Source: an uncultured Saprospiraceae bacterium
GTDB lineage: Bacteria > Bacteroidota > Bacteroidia > Chitinophagales > Saprospiraceae
NCBI GenBank assembly: GCA_937995755.1
Contig: CALKJD010000094.1
Coordinates: 1-64,000 of the forward strand
Length of the DNA stretch: 64,000 nt
Direction: 5' to 3'
This document shows positions 18,988-27,799 of the stretch, one piece after another. The position numbers were made by a program, and so were the translations under genes. Below the pieces are notes generated by a model. The model was not told the DNA's origin and did no database searches. It saw only the letters and a program-made list of their open reading frames with translations. How positions within the stretch are numbered: position 1 is the first letter of the stretch; every line of letters starts with the position of its first letter.

Positions 18988-19018
18988 ATGGCTGTTGATT
19001 ATTATACTTAATGTAACC

Positions 19019-19026
19019 CAAACTTA
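19019..19026 (-). promoter_or_regulatory. Candidate -7 box (TAAGTTTG) for the barrel protein gene
   Basis: An exact TAnnTTTG match on the minus strand at normal distance from the start codon; no matching -33 element. Confidence 0.45.
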
Positions 19027-19083
19027 AGGCAAATATTGCATTTAAGGTAAAAATTACTTTCTATAGTCATTATCCATTATCAA

Positions 19084-19117
19084 TTGACCATAGTCAGTGC
19101 ATTATAACTTATCTTTG
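19084..19117 (+). promoter_or_regulatory. Bacteroidota-type promoter (TTG-N23-TATCTTTG) for rimO
   Basis: TTG at 19084-19086 and TATCTTTG at 19110-19117 form the clearest promoter of the window. Transcription should start only a few bases before ATG 19124, so the upstream in-frame ATG at 19097 would not be transcribed. This decides the rimO start and implies a nearly leaderless mRNA. Confidence 0.6.
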
Positions 19118-19123
19118 CGCGCT

Positions 19124-20437
19124 ATGAAAGTACGTACACTCAGAAAGGATAAAGTCAATGTAATCACGCTAGGATGTTCTAAAAACCTAGTGGATAGTGA
19201 AGATCTGATCACACAGCTCCAAGCTAACGACTACGAAGTCAACCATGATAGTAATGAAGACGCTAACATTGTAATCGTAAATACATGTGGATTTATCGAT
19301 CTAGCTAAGGAAGAATCAGTGAATACGATCCTTCAATATGCAGATGTGAAGAGAGAAGGAGGCATTGATAAATTGTATGTAACTGGATGTCTATCACAGC
19401 GTTATAAGGATGATCTGGAGAAAGAAATACCTGAAGTAGATGCCTATTTTGGTACGATGGAGCTTCCTGCTTTATTGGAAAAGTTAGATGCAGATTATCA
19501 ACATGAGTTATTAGGGGAGAGAGCGATTACGACTCCGATGCACTATGCATACCTCAAGATATCTGAGGGATGTAATCGTACCTGCTCATTCTGTGCAATA
19601 CCACTAATGAGAGGAAAGCATATAAGCAAATCTATAGAGGATCTTGTGACACAGGCCAAAAGTCTGGCTTCGAGAGGTGTGAAAGAGTTGATGCTTATCG
19701 CTCAAGAGTTGACGTACTATGGATTAGACCTATATAAAGAGAGAGCTTTGCCAAAGCTATTAGATGCATTATGTGAGGTTGAAGGTATCGAATGGATTAG
19801 ATTGCATTATGCATATCCAAGTAAGTTTCCAGAAGAGATTTTCGAAGTAATGGCGAGACAGCCAAAAGTTTGTAATTATCTTGATATGCCTTTACAGCAC
19901 GCGGATGATGATGTATTGATGCGTATGCGTCGTCAGATCACTAACAAAGAGCAGAGAGACTTAATAGAGAAAGCGAGAGAAGTAGTACCTAATATAGCTA
20001 TTCGTACGACGATGCTAGTCGGTTATCCTGGAGAGACAGAGGAGGAGTTTGAGCGTCTATGTGATTTTGTACGAGATATGAGATTTGAAAGATTGGGTGT
20101 ATTCCAATATAGCCATGAAGAAGACACCATAGCTCATGGAGTAGAGGATGATGTAGATCCAGAAGTGAAGGCTGATAGAGCTAATAGACTGATGGAAGTT
20201 CAGCAATCTATCTCAGCTGAACGCAACGAAGAGAAAGTAGGGCAGACCCTCAAAGTACTATTTGATCGTAAAGAAGGAGGCTACTTTATTGGACGTACAG
20301 AATATGATAGTCCAGAAGTAGATAACGAAGTGCTTGTAGATGCCAAGGAATATTTTGTAAGATTAGGAGACTTTGCGCAAGTACATATCACAGGCGCCGA
20401 AGACTACGATCTTTATGGTGAAGTGCTTTCTTCGTAG
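19124..20437 (+). CDS. rimO: Ribosomal protein S12 methylthiotransferase
   Basis: Radical-SAM enzyme that methylthiolates the conserved aspartate of ribosomal protein S12. It has the three-part layout of the family: N-terminal UPF0004 domain with cluster cysteines in TLGCSKN, NTCGF and TGCLSQ; radical SAM core with CNRTCSFC (CxxxCxxC); and C-terminal TRAM domain. The TLGCSKNLVDSE sequence is diagnostic of RimO rather than MiaB. With the start at 19124 the protein has 437 residues, normal for the family. A perfect 11-bp hairpin straddles the stop codon. Confidence 0.96.
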   Translation: MKVRTLRKDKVNVITLGCSKNLVDSEDLITQLQANDYEVNHDSNEDANIVIVNTCGFIDLAKEESVNTILQYADVKREGGIDKLYVTGCLSQRYKDDLEKEIPEVDAYFGTMELPALLEKLDADYQHELLGERAITTPMHYAYLKISEGCNRTCSFCAIPLMRGKHISKSIEDLVTQAKSLASRGVKELMLIAQELTYYGLDLYKERALPKLLDALCEVEGIEWIRLHYAYPSKFPEEIFEVMARQPKVCNYLDMPLQHADDDVLMRMRRQITNKEQRDLIEKAREVVPNIAIRTTMLVGYPGETEEEFERLCDFVRDMRFERLGVFQYSHEEDTIAHGVEDDVDPEVKADRANRLMEVQQSISAERNEEKVGQTLKVLFDRKEGGYFIGRTEYDSPEVDNEVLVDAKEYFVRLGDFAQVHITGAEDYDLYGEVLSS

Positions 20438-20640
20438 AAGAAAGCACGTACCGCGTAGTCAGACAGCGTTTTAGTATAAAACGCGTGGACTATGCCACGA
20501 CAAAACCCATAAGAAAGCAAGTACCGCATAGATAGATATTATTTTCTTCAAAGAAGAAAACATAAATGCTTAGCCAGCCAGTGTTTTGGCATATCACACG
20601 TTGACTACATCACGATAAAGTCGATAAAATAAAAGGGTAT
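20423..20640. repeat. Duplicated ~115-nt hairpin-rich element between rimO and cutA
   Basis: Two diverged copies are offset by about 115 bases. Each begins with a TTTCTTC-nnn-GAAGAAA hairpin (copy 1: perfect 11-bp stem at 20423-20447 across the rimO stop; copy 2: 8-bp stem at 20542-20560) and continues into a shared stretch, CAG-x-CAG-x-GTTTT...GTATA/CATA...CGT-x-GACTA...CACGA, about 70 percent identical over 50 bases. In copy 1 this second part folds as GCGTTTT/AAAACGC and CGTGG/CCACG. An extra partial motif (AGAAAGCA-x-GTACCGC-x-TAG) recurs at about 20511. Origin and function unknown. Confidence 0.6.
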
Positions 20641-20679
20641 TGTTAAGGACGATATAATTAAAACGAGTACTTTATACTA

Positions 20680-20991
20680 TCACCTCAAGACACTCTTGAA
20701 TATCCACTTCTCATATTCTACATTAGCGGTAGCATCCCAGTAGGTAATACAGGGGACGTCATAAGAATGCATAGATTTCACTAATCTTTCCACTCGTTCA
20801 ATATTGTCGTAGCTCGTTTTACAGAGGCTTACCCATTCTGATTCTTTTTCAATGTTACCATTCCAGTGGTATTCGCTTCCTACAGGATAGATATTTGCGC
20901 AGGCCACGTATCTTTCTTTGATTAATGCACTAGCGATTTCCTTAGCTTGTTCTTCGCTTGGGTGAGTGATATAGAATACGACGATGCCCAT
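20680..20991 (-). CDS. cutA: Divalent-cation tolerance protein CutA
   Basis: Small trimeric protein of 103 residues with ferredoxin-like fold. The family core is complete: VACANIYPVGSEYHWNGNIEKESEW (two adjacent segments) and the C-terminal YDVPCITYWDATANVEYEKWI. Its physiological role is uncertain despite the copper-tolerance name. It lies 23 bases after pfkA as the last gene of a likely three-gene operon with the nagK-like kinase. Confidence 0.92.
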   Translation of the reverse strand: MGIVVFYITHPSEEQAKEIASALIKERYVACANIYPVGSEYHWNGNIEKESEWVSLCKTSYDNIERVERLVKSMHSYDVPCITYWDATANVEYEKWIFKSVLR

Positions 20992-21014
20992 AATGATATA
21001 TTTATAAGGTTAGA

Positions 21015-21995
21015 CTACTGCGCTAGTATCTCAGCCATACGTATCAGCTCTTTATTGAGTACTTTGGCTTTATTGATCGCATCGTCAAAACTAGTGAAAT
21101 TTACCTTGCCATCTGTCAATCCAAGAGCGACATTATTTTTGCCTTCTAATAAGGCTTCTACAGCAGAGTGTCCCAATCTAGTAGCTAGTACACGATCTTG
21201 ACAACTTGGAGCGCCACCTCTTTGAAGGTGTCCTATAATCGTAACTTTTGTATCGAAGTCAGGCAATTCTTTTTTTACCTCCTCGGCAATCTCCATGGCA
21301 TTACCATTCTTGTTGCCTTCGGCCACTATGACTAAGTTGAAGAGTTTTTTTCTTCTTTTGCTCTGCTTGAGCATAGAGATTAGATCATCTACCGCGTTAT
21401 CTTCTTCTGGTAGAAATATAGTAGCAGCACCACTACCGATACCGGTGTATAATGCTATATAGCCACAATGGCGACCCATTACTTCAATAAAGAATAGTCT
21501 ATTGTGAGAATCTGCAGTATCTCTAATACGATCGACAGCTTCTACTGCAGTATTGATAGCCGTGTCGAATCCAATCGTGTATTCCGTGCCATATATATCG
21601 TTGTCTATAGTACCAGGAATGCCAACAACAGGAATATTATATTCTTCGCTAAATATTTTGGCGCCAGCATATGTTCCATTTCCACCGATAGCAACTAAGG
21701 CGTCGATATCGAATGCTTGAAGATTTTCGTATGCGATCTGACGGCCTTCTGGAGTTCTAAACTCTTCACTTCTAGCCGTTCTGAGTACGGTACCTCCTTT
21801 CTGCAAAATATTAGCCACATCAGCTCTACCTAGACGCATGATGTTTCCTTTGATCATACCGTCGTAGCCTCTTTCGATACCATATATGTGTAGGTCATGA
21901 TACTCTGCGGTACGTACTACAGCTCTTACTGCGGCATTCATGCCTGGAGCATCTCCACCTGAAGTAAACACTGCTATTCTTTTGATATTAGACAT
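21015..21995 (-). CDS. pfkA: 6-phosphofructokinase
   Basis: Glycolytic enzyme that phosphorylates fructose 6-phosphate at C1. The protein has 326 residues with TSGGDAPGMNAAVRAVVR at the N-terminus, the catalytic PGTIDND motif, the FDTAINTAVEAVDRIRDTA helix and EVMGRHCGYIAL. One departure is notable: the nucleotide/Mg motif GGDGS reads GGNGT (Asn106 at the place of E. coli Asp103). The Gly after it indicates the ATP-dependent rather than the PPi-dependent type. It is in an operon with the upstream nagK-like gene (12 bases) and downstream cutA. Confidence 0.95.
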   Translation of the reverse strand: MSNIKRIAVFTSGGDAPGMNAAVRAVVRTAEYHDLHIYGIERGYDGMIKGNIMRLGRADVANILQKGGTVLRTARSEEFRTPEGRQIAYENLQAFDIDALVAIGGNGTYAGAKIFSEEYNIPVVGIPGTIDNDIYGTEYTIGFDTAINTAVEAVDRIRDTADSHNRLFFIEVMGRHCGYIALYTGIGSGAATIFLPEEDNAVDDLISMLKQSKRRKKLFNLVIVAEGNKNGNAMEIAEEVKKELPDFDTKVTIIGHLQRGGAPSCQDRVLATRLGHSAVEALLEGKNNVALGLTDGKVNFTSFDDAINKAKVLNKELIRMAEILAQ

Positions 21996-22007
21996 ATTGA
22001 TTGATTC

Positions 22008-22847
22008 TTAGTCGAGTAAAGTTAAGTGATATTCCATAAGTGGTTCTAATGGTTTATGGATTATTTTTCCAAGTGTGATATTGAATTCTTCGCAAAGCTC
22101 TGCCATGATATGCTTATGATAATGTGCTATAGATCCTACAAAGCTTAGAGTCAATTGACGTTCGTCGTAATAGGGTAAAACTCTTACTTCTAAATATTTA
22201 CGCATACATGTCATAACTAGATTGTCAGTCCAGTCCGTTTGTATATCCGTAAGCAGACTCGCGTAAGAAGCCAAAAATCTGTTCGGTTCTCCACCGCGGT
22301 AGAGTTTATATAGTATTTCCGTTTTATCGGTCAGGTATTTATCTTCAAACATAAGCCTAACATCTTCTGGCATGTAGCCATAAAAGTAAGCCCTCAACAG
22401 TTCCTTTCCTAGATAAGTACCTCCACCTTCATCGCTGATGATAAAGCCCAAAGTCGGCACAAGATTAAATACCTGTGAACCATCGTAGTAGCTACTATTG
22501 CTTCCAGTACCTAGAATTCCTACAATGCCTTCATCATTTCCAAAGCAAGCTCGAGCAGCAGCGAGACAATCCTCGGCTACATGTACTTCATTGGTCTTAG
22601 GGCATTTGCTTTTAAGCCAAGCTTTAATTCTTTCTACAGCTTGCATCGAATTGATTCCTGCACCATAGAAGTGGACTTTATCTACTTCTGCAAGTTTTTT
22701 GGTGAGATCTGTAGGTAAGTCAATGACATTAAGATCTGCTAGAGTAGTAGGGTTAATACCATGCGTAGAGAATGTTTGAGCATCTTCTCGCGATGAGAAT
22801 ATTACCCAATCTGCTTTTGTGGAACCACTTTCAATGATGAGCTGCAT
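22008..22847 (-). CDS. BadF/BadG/BcrA/BcrD-type ATPase, N-acetylglucosamine kinase-like
   Basis: Actin-fold sugar kinase of about 280 residues. The start is set at ATG 22847 because MQLIIESGSTKADWVIF is the typical N-terminus (phosphate-1 loop ESGSTKADW); the open frame continues upstream through a hydrophobic stretch that is not part of the family. ILGTGSNSSYYDG (adenosine/phosphate loop) and FIISDEGGGTYLGKELLRAY are clear NagK/BadF features. Probable role: phosphorylation of N-acetylglucosamine from wall or chitin turnover, feeding glycolysis next to pfkA (inference). A 21-bp palindrome lies 48 bases upstream. Confidence 0.85.
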   Translation of the reverse strand: MQLIIESGSTKADWVIFSSREDAQTFSTHGINPTTLADLNVIDLPTDLTKKLAEVDKVHFYGAGINSMQAVERIKAWLKSKCPKTNEVHVAEDCLAAARACFGNDEGIVGILGTGSNSSYYDGSQVFNLVPTLGFIISDEGGGTYLGKELLRAYFYGYMPEDVRLMFEDKYLTDKTEILYKLYRGGEPNRFLASYASLLTDIQTDWTDNLVMTCMRKYLEVRVLPYYDERQLTLSFVGSIAHYHKHIMAELCEEFNITLGKIIHKPLEPLMEYHLTLLD

Positions 22848-22894
22848 GATATTATGTTGATTATTTCTCCACGAATGTATTAAAATCAATAGAA

Positions 22895-22915
22895 TTAGTG
22901 TAATTATTACACTAA
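22895..22915. promoter_or_regulatory. 21-bp palindrome, candidate operator
   Basis: TTAGTGTAAT and ATTACACTAA are perfect inverted repeats around one central T. The site lies in the divergent region between the nagK-like operon and the 3-hydroxybutyryl-CoA dehydrogenase gene, where a dimeric repressor could control either or both. A perfect 10-bp arm with a 1-base centre is not expected by chance in a window this size (about 0.06 occurrences in random sequence). Confidence 0.5.
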
Positions 22916-23029
22916 GATAAATTATTGATAGACTTTTAATCAAGTTAAAATCAACACCATTTGGCTGCTCATAGGAATTAAAATATTGCTAATTTCGAGC
23001 TAATTATATAAATATCAACAATAGAAAAC

Positions 23030-23929
23030 ATGACAAGTAGTATATCGAATGTAACTGTAATCGGAGCTGGAACAATGGGAAATGGTATTGCTCACGTATT
23101 TGCGATGAAAGACTATGCTGTAGTACTCTGTGATATATCAGAAGCAGCTTTAGAGAAAGCTGTAGCCACTATCAGTAAGAATCTGGATAGGATGGTAGCT
23201 AAAGAAAAGATCACTGAAGATCAAAAGGCTAAGACTTTATCAAACATAACGACAAATACAGATCTAGCATCTGCAGTATCAGAATGTGACTTAGTAGTAG
23301 AGGCGGCTACAGAGAATGTAGAGCTTAAGCTTAATATATTTCGTCAAATGGATGAGCATGCACCTGATGATGCCATCCTAGCGACTAATACCTCTTCTAT
23401 ATCAATCACTAAGATCGCAGCGGTAACTAAGAGACCTGCACAAGTAATCGGTATGCACTTTATGAATCCTGTACCTGTGATGAAGTTGGTAGAAGTAATA
23501 CGTGGTTACAGTACGTCAGATGTAACCTTAGATATGATCATGGAGGCATCTCAAGATCTAGGGAAGATACCTACAGAGGTAAACGATTATCCGGGTTTTG
23601 TGGCCAATCGTATACTTATGCCTATGATTAATGAAGCGATCATTTCATTGCATGAAGGTGTGGCCGGTGTAGAAGAAATCGATACAGTGATGAAGTTAGG
23701 TATGGCACATCCTATGGGACCTTTGCAACTAGCGGACTTTATCGGATTAGATGTATGTCTAAGTATCATGAATGTACTCTATGATGGATTTGGTAACCCT
23801 AAGTATGCTCCTTGTCCATTGCTAGTGAATATGGTAACAGCAGGAAAGTTAGGTAGAAAGTCTGGAGAAGGATTTTACAAATATGAGAAGGGTAGTAAAG
23901 ATGTAGTCGTAAGCGAAAGCTTCAAATAA
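23030..23929 (+). CDS. 3-hydroxybutyryl-CoA dehydrogenase
   Basis: NAD(P)-dependent dehydrogenase of 299 residues interconverting 3-hydroxybutyryl-CoA and acetoacetyl-CoA. The Rossmann motif GAGTMGNGIAHVFA is at residues 12-25; the catalytic-His segment MHFMNPVPVMKLVEVI and the NDYPGFVANRILMPMINEA segment follow, with the standard helical C-terminal domain (HPMGPLQLADFIGLDVCL). It is a stand-alone enzyme, not fused to a hydratase, so it belongs to the Hbd/PaaH group. A strong bidirectional terminator follows. Pathway (butyryl-CoA, phenylacetate or PHB-related) is not fixed by neighbours. Confidence 0.93.
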   Translation: MTSSISNVTVIGAGTMGNGIAHVFAMKDYAVVLCDISEAALEKAVATISKNLDRMVAKEKITEDQKAKTLSNITTNTDLASAVSECDLVVEAATENVELKLNIFRQMDEHAPDDAILATNTSSISITKIAAVTKRPAQVIGMHFMNPVPVMKLVEVIRGYSTSDVTLDMIMEASQDLGKIPTEVNDYPGFVANRILMPMINEAIISLHEGVAGVEEIDTVMKLGMAHPMGPLQLADFIGLDVCLSIMNVLYDGFGNPKYAPCPLLVNMVTAGKLGRKSGEGFYKYEKGSKDVVVSESFK

Positions 23930-23954
23930 TATTAGCTTTATTGATATGAAAATA

Positions 23955-23992
23955 AAATGGCTAGAGCATGATATCGCTCTAGCCATTTTTTT
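23955..23992. terminator. Bidirectional terminator between hydroxybutyryl-CoA dehydrogenase and OmpA genes
   Basis: A perfect 13-bp stem (AAATGGCTAGAGC with GCTCTAGCCATTT) and 8-nt loop, with T-rich tails on both strands, sits between two convergent genes and can serve both. Confidence 0.9.
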
Positions 23993-24051
23993 ATGTCAAT
24001 TGAATACTGTCAATCCATTGCCTTATTTAGCACAGACACATACAATAGTAT

Positions 24052-25926
24052 TTATTTCTTCTCGTCAAGTAATCTTTTTTCAGCAGCTTTTCTTTTGATG
24101 GCTTCATAGTCTTCACGATCTTCTTTTTTCTCTATCTCTATGTTCTTATCAAATACACAAAGCTCAACTCTTCTATTAAGTGCTTTACCTTCTTCAGTAG
24201 CCTCATTATAATCCTGTAAGAAATATTCACCATAACCTACTGAAAGCAACTTAGCTGATGATATTCCCTTAGCTTGGAACATTCTTGCAACTTCATTAGC
24301 TCGATTTTTAGAAAGGTCGATATTAGATTGAGTTTCTCCATCCGTATCAGTATGCCCTCCAACTACTAAAATGTAATCATCGTTTTCTTTAAGTTTATTG
24401 AGAATATACTCAACTTGTGCATTTACAGTTTCCGATTTTAAGCTGGTTGTAAATTCTGTATTAGATGAACCAGAAGGGAAATATATCTTTTCGCAATGAG
24501 CGGCTCTCTCACTATTGATAAAACGACCATCGTATTTTAATGAAGGATAATTTTCATTGCAACCATGAAATGCATCCGAGCCTTTAACTCTTGGACAAGC
24601 ATCTTCGTTATCTGGAATATTATCGCCGTCTGTATCAGGACATCCATCAAAAATACTTACGCCAAATATATTAGGACAAATATCTTTTTCATCTGTTACA
24701 CCATCTCCATCACTATCAGGACATCCTCTTCCAGCTAACGAGCCAGGTAATTCTGGGCATACATCTAGAAGATCTTGTATTCCATCTCCATCAGTATCAG
24801 GACAACCTGCAAATTTTCTGAGGCCTTTAATTTCTGGGCAAGCATCTACTTCATCAGATATTCCATCTCCATCTCTATCTGGGCATCCATCTAATTCTTT
24901 GACACCTGGAATGTCTGGACATATGTCATCATCATCATCTACACCATCAAAATCTCTATCTTCTTTGATTCCCATTCTATATCCAAATCTCAATGTAGCA
25001 AACTGGTATGTGTCACCGTGGTTTCTAGAATCATCAAAATTTGTAGTGTTCTTCATACCATCCAAAAGGTCAGTCGTTTCAAAGACGCCTCTTAATTCTC
25101 CATCGATAAAGAATCGTTCTGATACATCATAGCGTAGACCAACAGTAACTGGGAAATGAATATACATACTTCCTTGCTCCATAGAATCTAATGCTACAAG
25201 TGAAGCGTTAGGTATAATACCTTCTTCGCCAGCAGTAGGATAGATAGGGTTAGGATTGACAAAAGTCATCGCAGCTCCCAACCCAATATATGGGCTCAGT
25301 TTTCTTTTGAACCTTCTGATCTGATGAAAGTTATACACTTCTCCATCTTCATCATAGTATGTTCCATACGCTAGATTGAGATCATCTTCATCAACCTTTT
25401 CTCCTTTTACATCATAGTATTCTATTTCTGGATATCTTTTTTTACCTAATATATCCCATTCAAAACTCAGTGATAATTCATGTAATGGAGACTCAAATCT
25501 CCAAGCTCGATCTCTGTGACAACCTACCTCAACATTATCTACGTCATCACCATCACTACAAGGTCCGTCTATTTCTCTATCGTCTCCTGTGATTTTTGTT
25601 CCAAAATAATCTGCTCGAAGTGAGAAGTTTTGATTCAGTAAATATTTAACATTAAGTCCATAGGCAAGATTGGTTTGTCCAAATATGCCACCTCCATGTC
25701 GACCAATACTATGAGTGTCTGTATCTGATTGAGATAATCCTAAGTGAAAACCAACGGCCCATTTAGCTCCGTTTGTTGATTTGTATTGGTAGTTATTTTT
25801 AATGTCAACGGTGTCAGTAGCCGCTTCTAAGCGATTGTTCGCATTATTCAAAGCGTGGTTCTCTGTTTGAGCGACTAACCCTGTAAACGACGAAAACAGA
25901 CAAAGAATTAATAATAAGTTCTTCAT
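24052..25926 (-). CDS. OmpA-family outer-membrane protein with thrombospondin type-3 repeats
   Basis: Protein of 624 residues. A signal peptide (MKNLLLILCLFSSFTGLVAQ) is followed by an N-terminal beta-barrel region of about 300 residues, then five tandem DxDxDGxxDxxDxCP-type calcium-binding repeats (about residues 325-465, e.g. DRDGDGISDEVDACPEI), and a C-terminal OmpA peptidoglycan-binding domain (VVGGHTDTDGETQSNIDLSKNRANEV, then YGEYFLQDYN). It anchors the outer membrane to peptidoglycan, with a calcium-stiffened linker. The tail is unusually charged (Lys/Glu-rich coiled-coil-like). This architecture is widespread in Bacteroidota. Confidence 0.93.
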   Translation of the reverse strand: MKNLLLILCLFSSFTGLVAQTENHALNNANNRLEAATDTVDIKNNYQYKSTNGAKWAVGFHLGLSQSDTDTHSIGRHGGGIFGQTNLAYGLNVKYLLNQNFSLRADYFGTKITGDDREIDGPCSDGDDVDNVEVGCHRDRAWRFESPLHELSLSFEWDILGKKRYPEIEYYDVKGEKVDEDDLNLAYGTYYDEDGEVYNFHQIRRFKRKLSPYIGLGAAMTFVNPNPIYPTAGEEGIIPNASLVALDSMEQGSMYIHFPVTVGLRYDVSERFFIDGELRGVFETTDLLDGMKNTTNFDDSRNHGDTYQFATLRFGYRMGIKEDRDFDGVDDDDDICPDIPGVKELDGCPDRDGDGISDEVDACPEIKGLRKFAGCPDTDGDGIQDLLDVCPELPGSLAGRGCPDSDGDGVTDEKDICPNIFGVSIFDGCPDTDGDNIPDNEDACPRVKGSDAFHGCNENYPSLKYDGRFINSERAAHCEKIYFPSGSSNTEFTTSLKSETVNAQVEYILNKLKENDDYILVVGGHTDTDGETQSNIDLSKNRANEVARMFQAKGISSAKLLSVGYGEYFLQDYNEATEEGKALNRRVELCVFDKNIEIEKKEDREDYEAIKRKAAEKRLLDEKK

Positions 25927-26290
25927 TTCAAAAAAGTGTTTTTAAATATTATGAGTTAAGTTTGGTTCAGTCGGTGGGTTATGACTTGCTCTAGGTAATG
26001 GACAAGTAGTTATCAATTTCCCCCTAGTAATTACGTACAAAAGTGACGAACGACATAGGGGGCGTGTATAATTACAAGCAGTGAGTAACTCTTAAGATTT
26101 GAAGTTGATTAGTGGTGGATTATGGGCTAGGCAAATTTTGTATGTAGATGTGTGTTAATTCTAATGCATTCTATTGTGGAAGATTTGTGTGAGCATATCA
26201 CGTTTTATTTAATCGGCATCTAATTACTATGTGTGGAACATATTCATATAACCTGTATCTTACAGGCTTAAACTATAGAAGAAAAATTAA
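25927..26290. other. Divergent intergenic region between OmpA and mqo genes
   Basis: 364 bases without a gene. A CCTGTA-TCT-TACAGG inverted repeat (26252-26266) lies 25 bases before mqo and could be an operator or chance. No strict -7 box was found on either strand. Confidence 0.35.
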
Positions 26291-27772
26291 ATGAGTCAAA
26301 TCAAAGACTTTACCCTCATAGGTGCAGGGATCATGAGTGCTACACTTGCAGTATTAATCAAGGAATTAATGCCTGATGCACAGATTACGATATACGAAAG
26401 GCTAGATAAAGTAGCTGCTGAAAGTTCTGATGCGTGGAATAATGCAGGAACTGGTCATTCTGCCTTTTGTGAACTGAATTATACTCCGATGCGTGAAGAT
26501 GGATCTGTGGATATCAGCAAAGCATTGAAGATCAGTGAGCAATTTGAAGTATCTAAGCAATTGTGGGCCTACCTCCGAAAGAATAATAAAGTAGAGACTT
26601 CAGCTCCTTTTATCAATGATATAGATCACATGAGTTTTGTTTGGGGGGATGACAACATTCATTTTCTCAAGAAGAGATATGAAGCGTTGACTCAGTATGC
26701 AATGTTTGACGATATGAGATATTCTGAAGATCACGATGAAGTGAGTGAATGGATTCCATTGATGATGAAGGGGAGAGATGCAACAGAAGAAATAGGTGTC
26801 ACAAGGATGGCTATTGGTACAGATGTCAACTTTGGAGCGATTACTAGAGGAATGATCAGATACTTAGAATCTCTAGATGGTGTAGATGTGCTTTGCGGAA
26901 TGCATGTTCACGATATAGATAAGACTAAAGAAGGGTATTGGCATATAGAAGTAGAAGAGTTAAGTACAGGGAAGGAGTCAGAAGTCAATTCCAATTTTGT
27001 ATTCATTGGCGCGGGTGGTGGAGCACTGAAGCTACTGGAGAAATCTGATGTGCCAGAGGGTAGAGGGTATGGTGGATTTCCGGTAAGTGGTCAATTTCTA
27101 AAGTGTAATAATCCTGAAGTGATCGCACAACATGAGGCGAAGGTGTACGGTAAAGCTGCTACAGGATCTCCGCCGATGTCAGTGCCCCATCTCGATACGC
27201 GAATGTTAGATGGGGAGAGATCTCTACTATTTGGTCCTTATGCCGGATTCAGTACTAAGTTTTTGAAAAATGGGTCATATTTCGATTTGCCGTTAAGTAT
27301 AGAAATACACAATGTATGGCCGATGCTATCTGCAGGAATGCAAAATATTGATTTGACTAAGTATTTGATAGAGCAAGTGTTTCAGTCGCCAGAAGATCGA
27401 TTTGAATTTTTAAAACTATATTATCCTGAAGCTCGATTTGAAGATTGGGAATTGATCTCAGCTGGACAGCGTGTACAGATCATCAAGAAAGATGAGAAGG
27501 ATGGAGGGAAATTACAGTTCGGTACTGAGATCGTATCTAATGAAGATAATACTTTATTAGCTTTGTTAGGTGCTTCTCCTGGAGCCTCTACTGCCGTATC
27601 TATTATGCTCAAGTTGCTCAATATTTGTCATCCAGAAAAGATGAATGGCGAATGGAATAAGAAGTTAAAAGAGATCTTTCCAAGTTATGGACAGTCATTG
27701 ATTAAGGATGGTATATTATTGGACAAAATAAGAGATTACACCACTGAGATCCTTAAGTTAGAAGAAGTATAA
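26291..27772 (+). CDS. mqo: Malate:quinone oxidoreductase
   Basis: FAD-dependent, membrane-associated enzyme that oxidises malate to oxaloacetate and passes electrons to quinone, replacing or backing up malate dehydrogenase in the TCA cycle. It has 493 residues; the dinucleotide motif is LIGAGIMSATLAVLIKE at residues 9-25, followed by the diagnostic NNAGTGHSAFCELNYTP (residues 51-67) and the C-terminal LLGASPGASTAVSIML. The short ArsC-like gene follows after about 27 bases. Confidence 0.96.
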   Translation: MSQIKDFTLIGAGIMSATLAVLIKELMPDAQITIYERLDKVAAESSDAWNNAGTGHSAFCELNYTPMREDGSVDISKALKISEQFEVSKQLWAYLRKNNKVETSAPFINDIDHMSFVWGDDNIHFLKKRYEALTQYAMFDDMRYSEDHDEVSEWIPLMMKGRDATEEIGVTRMAIGTDVNFGAITRGMIRYLESLDGVDVLCGMHVHDIDKTKEGYWHIEVEELSTGKESEVNSNFVFIGAGGGALKLLEKSDVPEGRGYGGFPVSGQFLKCNNPEVIAQHEAKVYGKAATGSPPMSVPHLDTRMLDGERSLLFGPYAGFSTKFLKNGSYFDLPLSIEIHNVWPMLSAGMQNIDLTKYLIEQVFQSPEDRFEFLKLYYPEARFEDWELISAGQRVQIIKKDEKDGGKLQFGTEIVSNEDNTLLALLGASPGASTAVSIMLKLLNICHPEKMNGEWNKKLKEIFPSYGQSLIKDGILLDKIRDYTTEILKLEEV

Positions 27773-27799
27773 TTGAATCATCAAAGAAGGAAAAAAAAC

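Noticed and set aside
22848-22943. Hydrophobic N-terminal extension of the nagK-like kinase
   Set aside because: The open frame upstream of ATG 22847 encodes a membrane-like stretch absent from the family, and it overlaps the palindrome; a fortuitous open frame is more likely.
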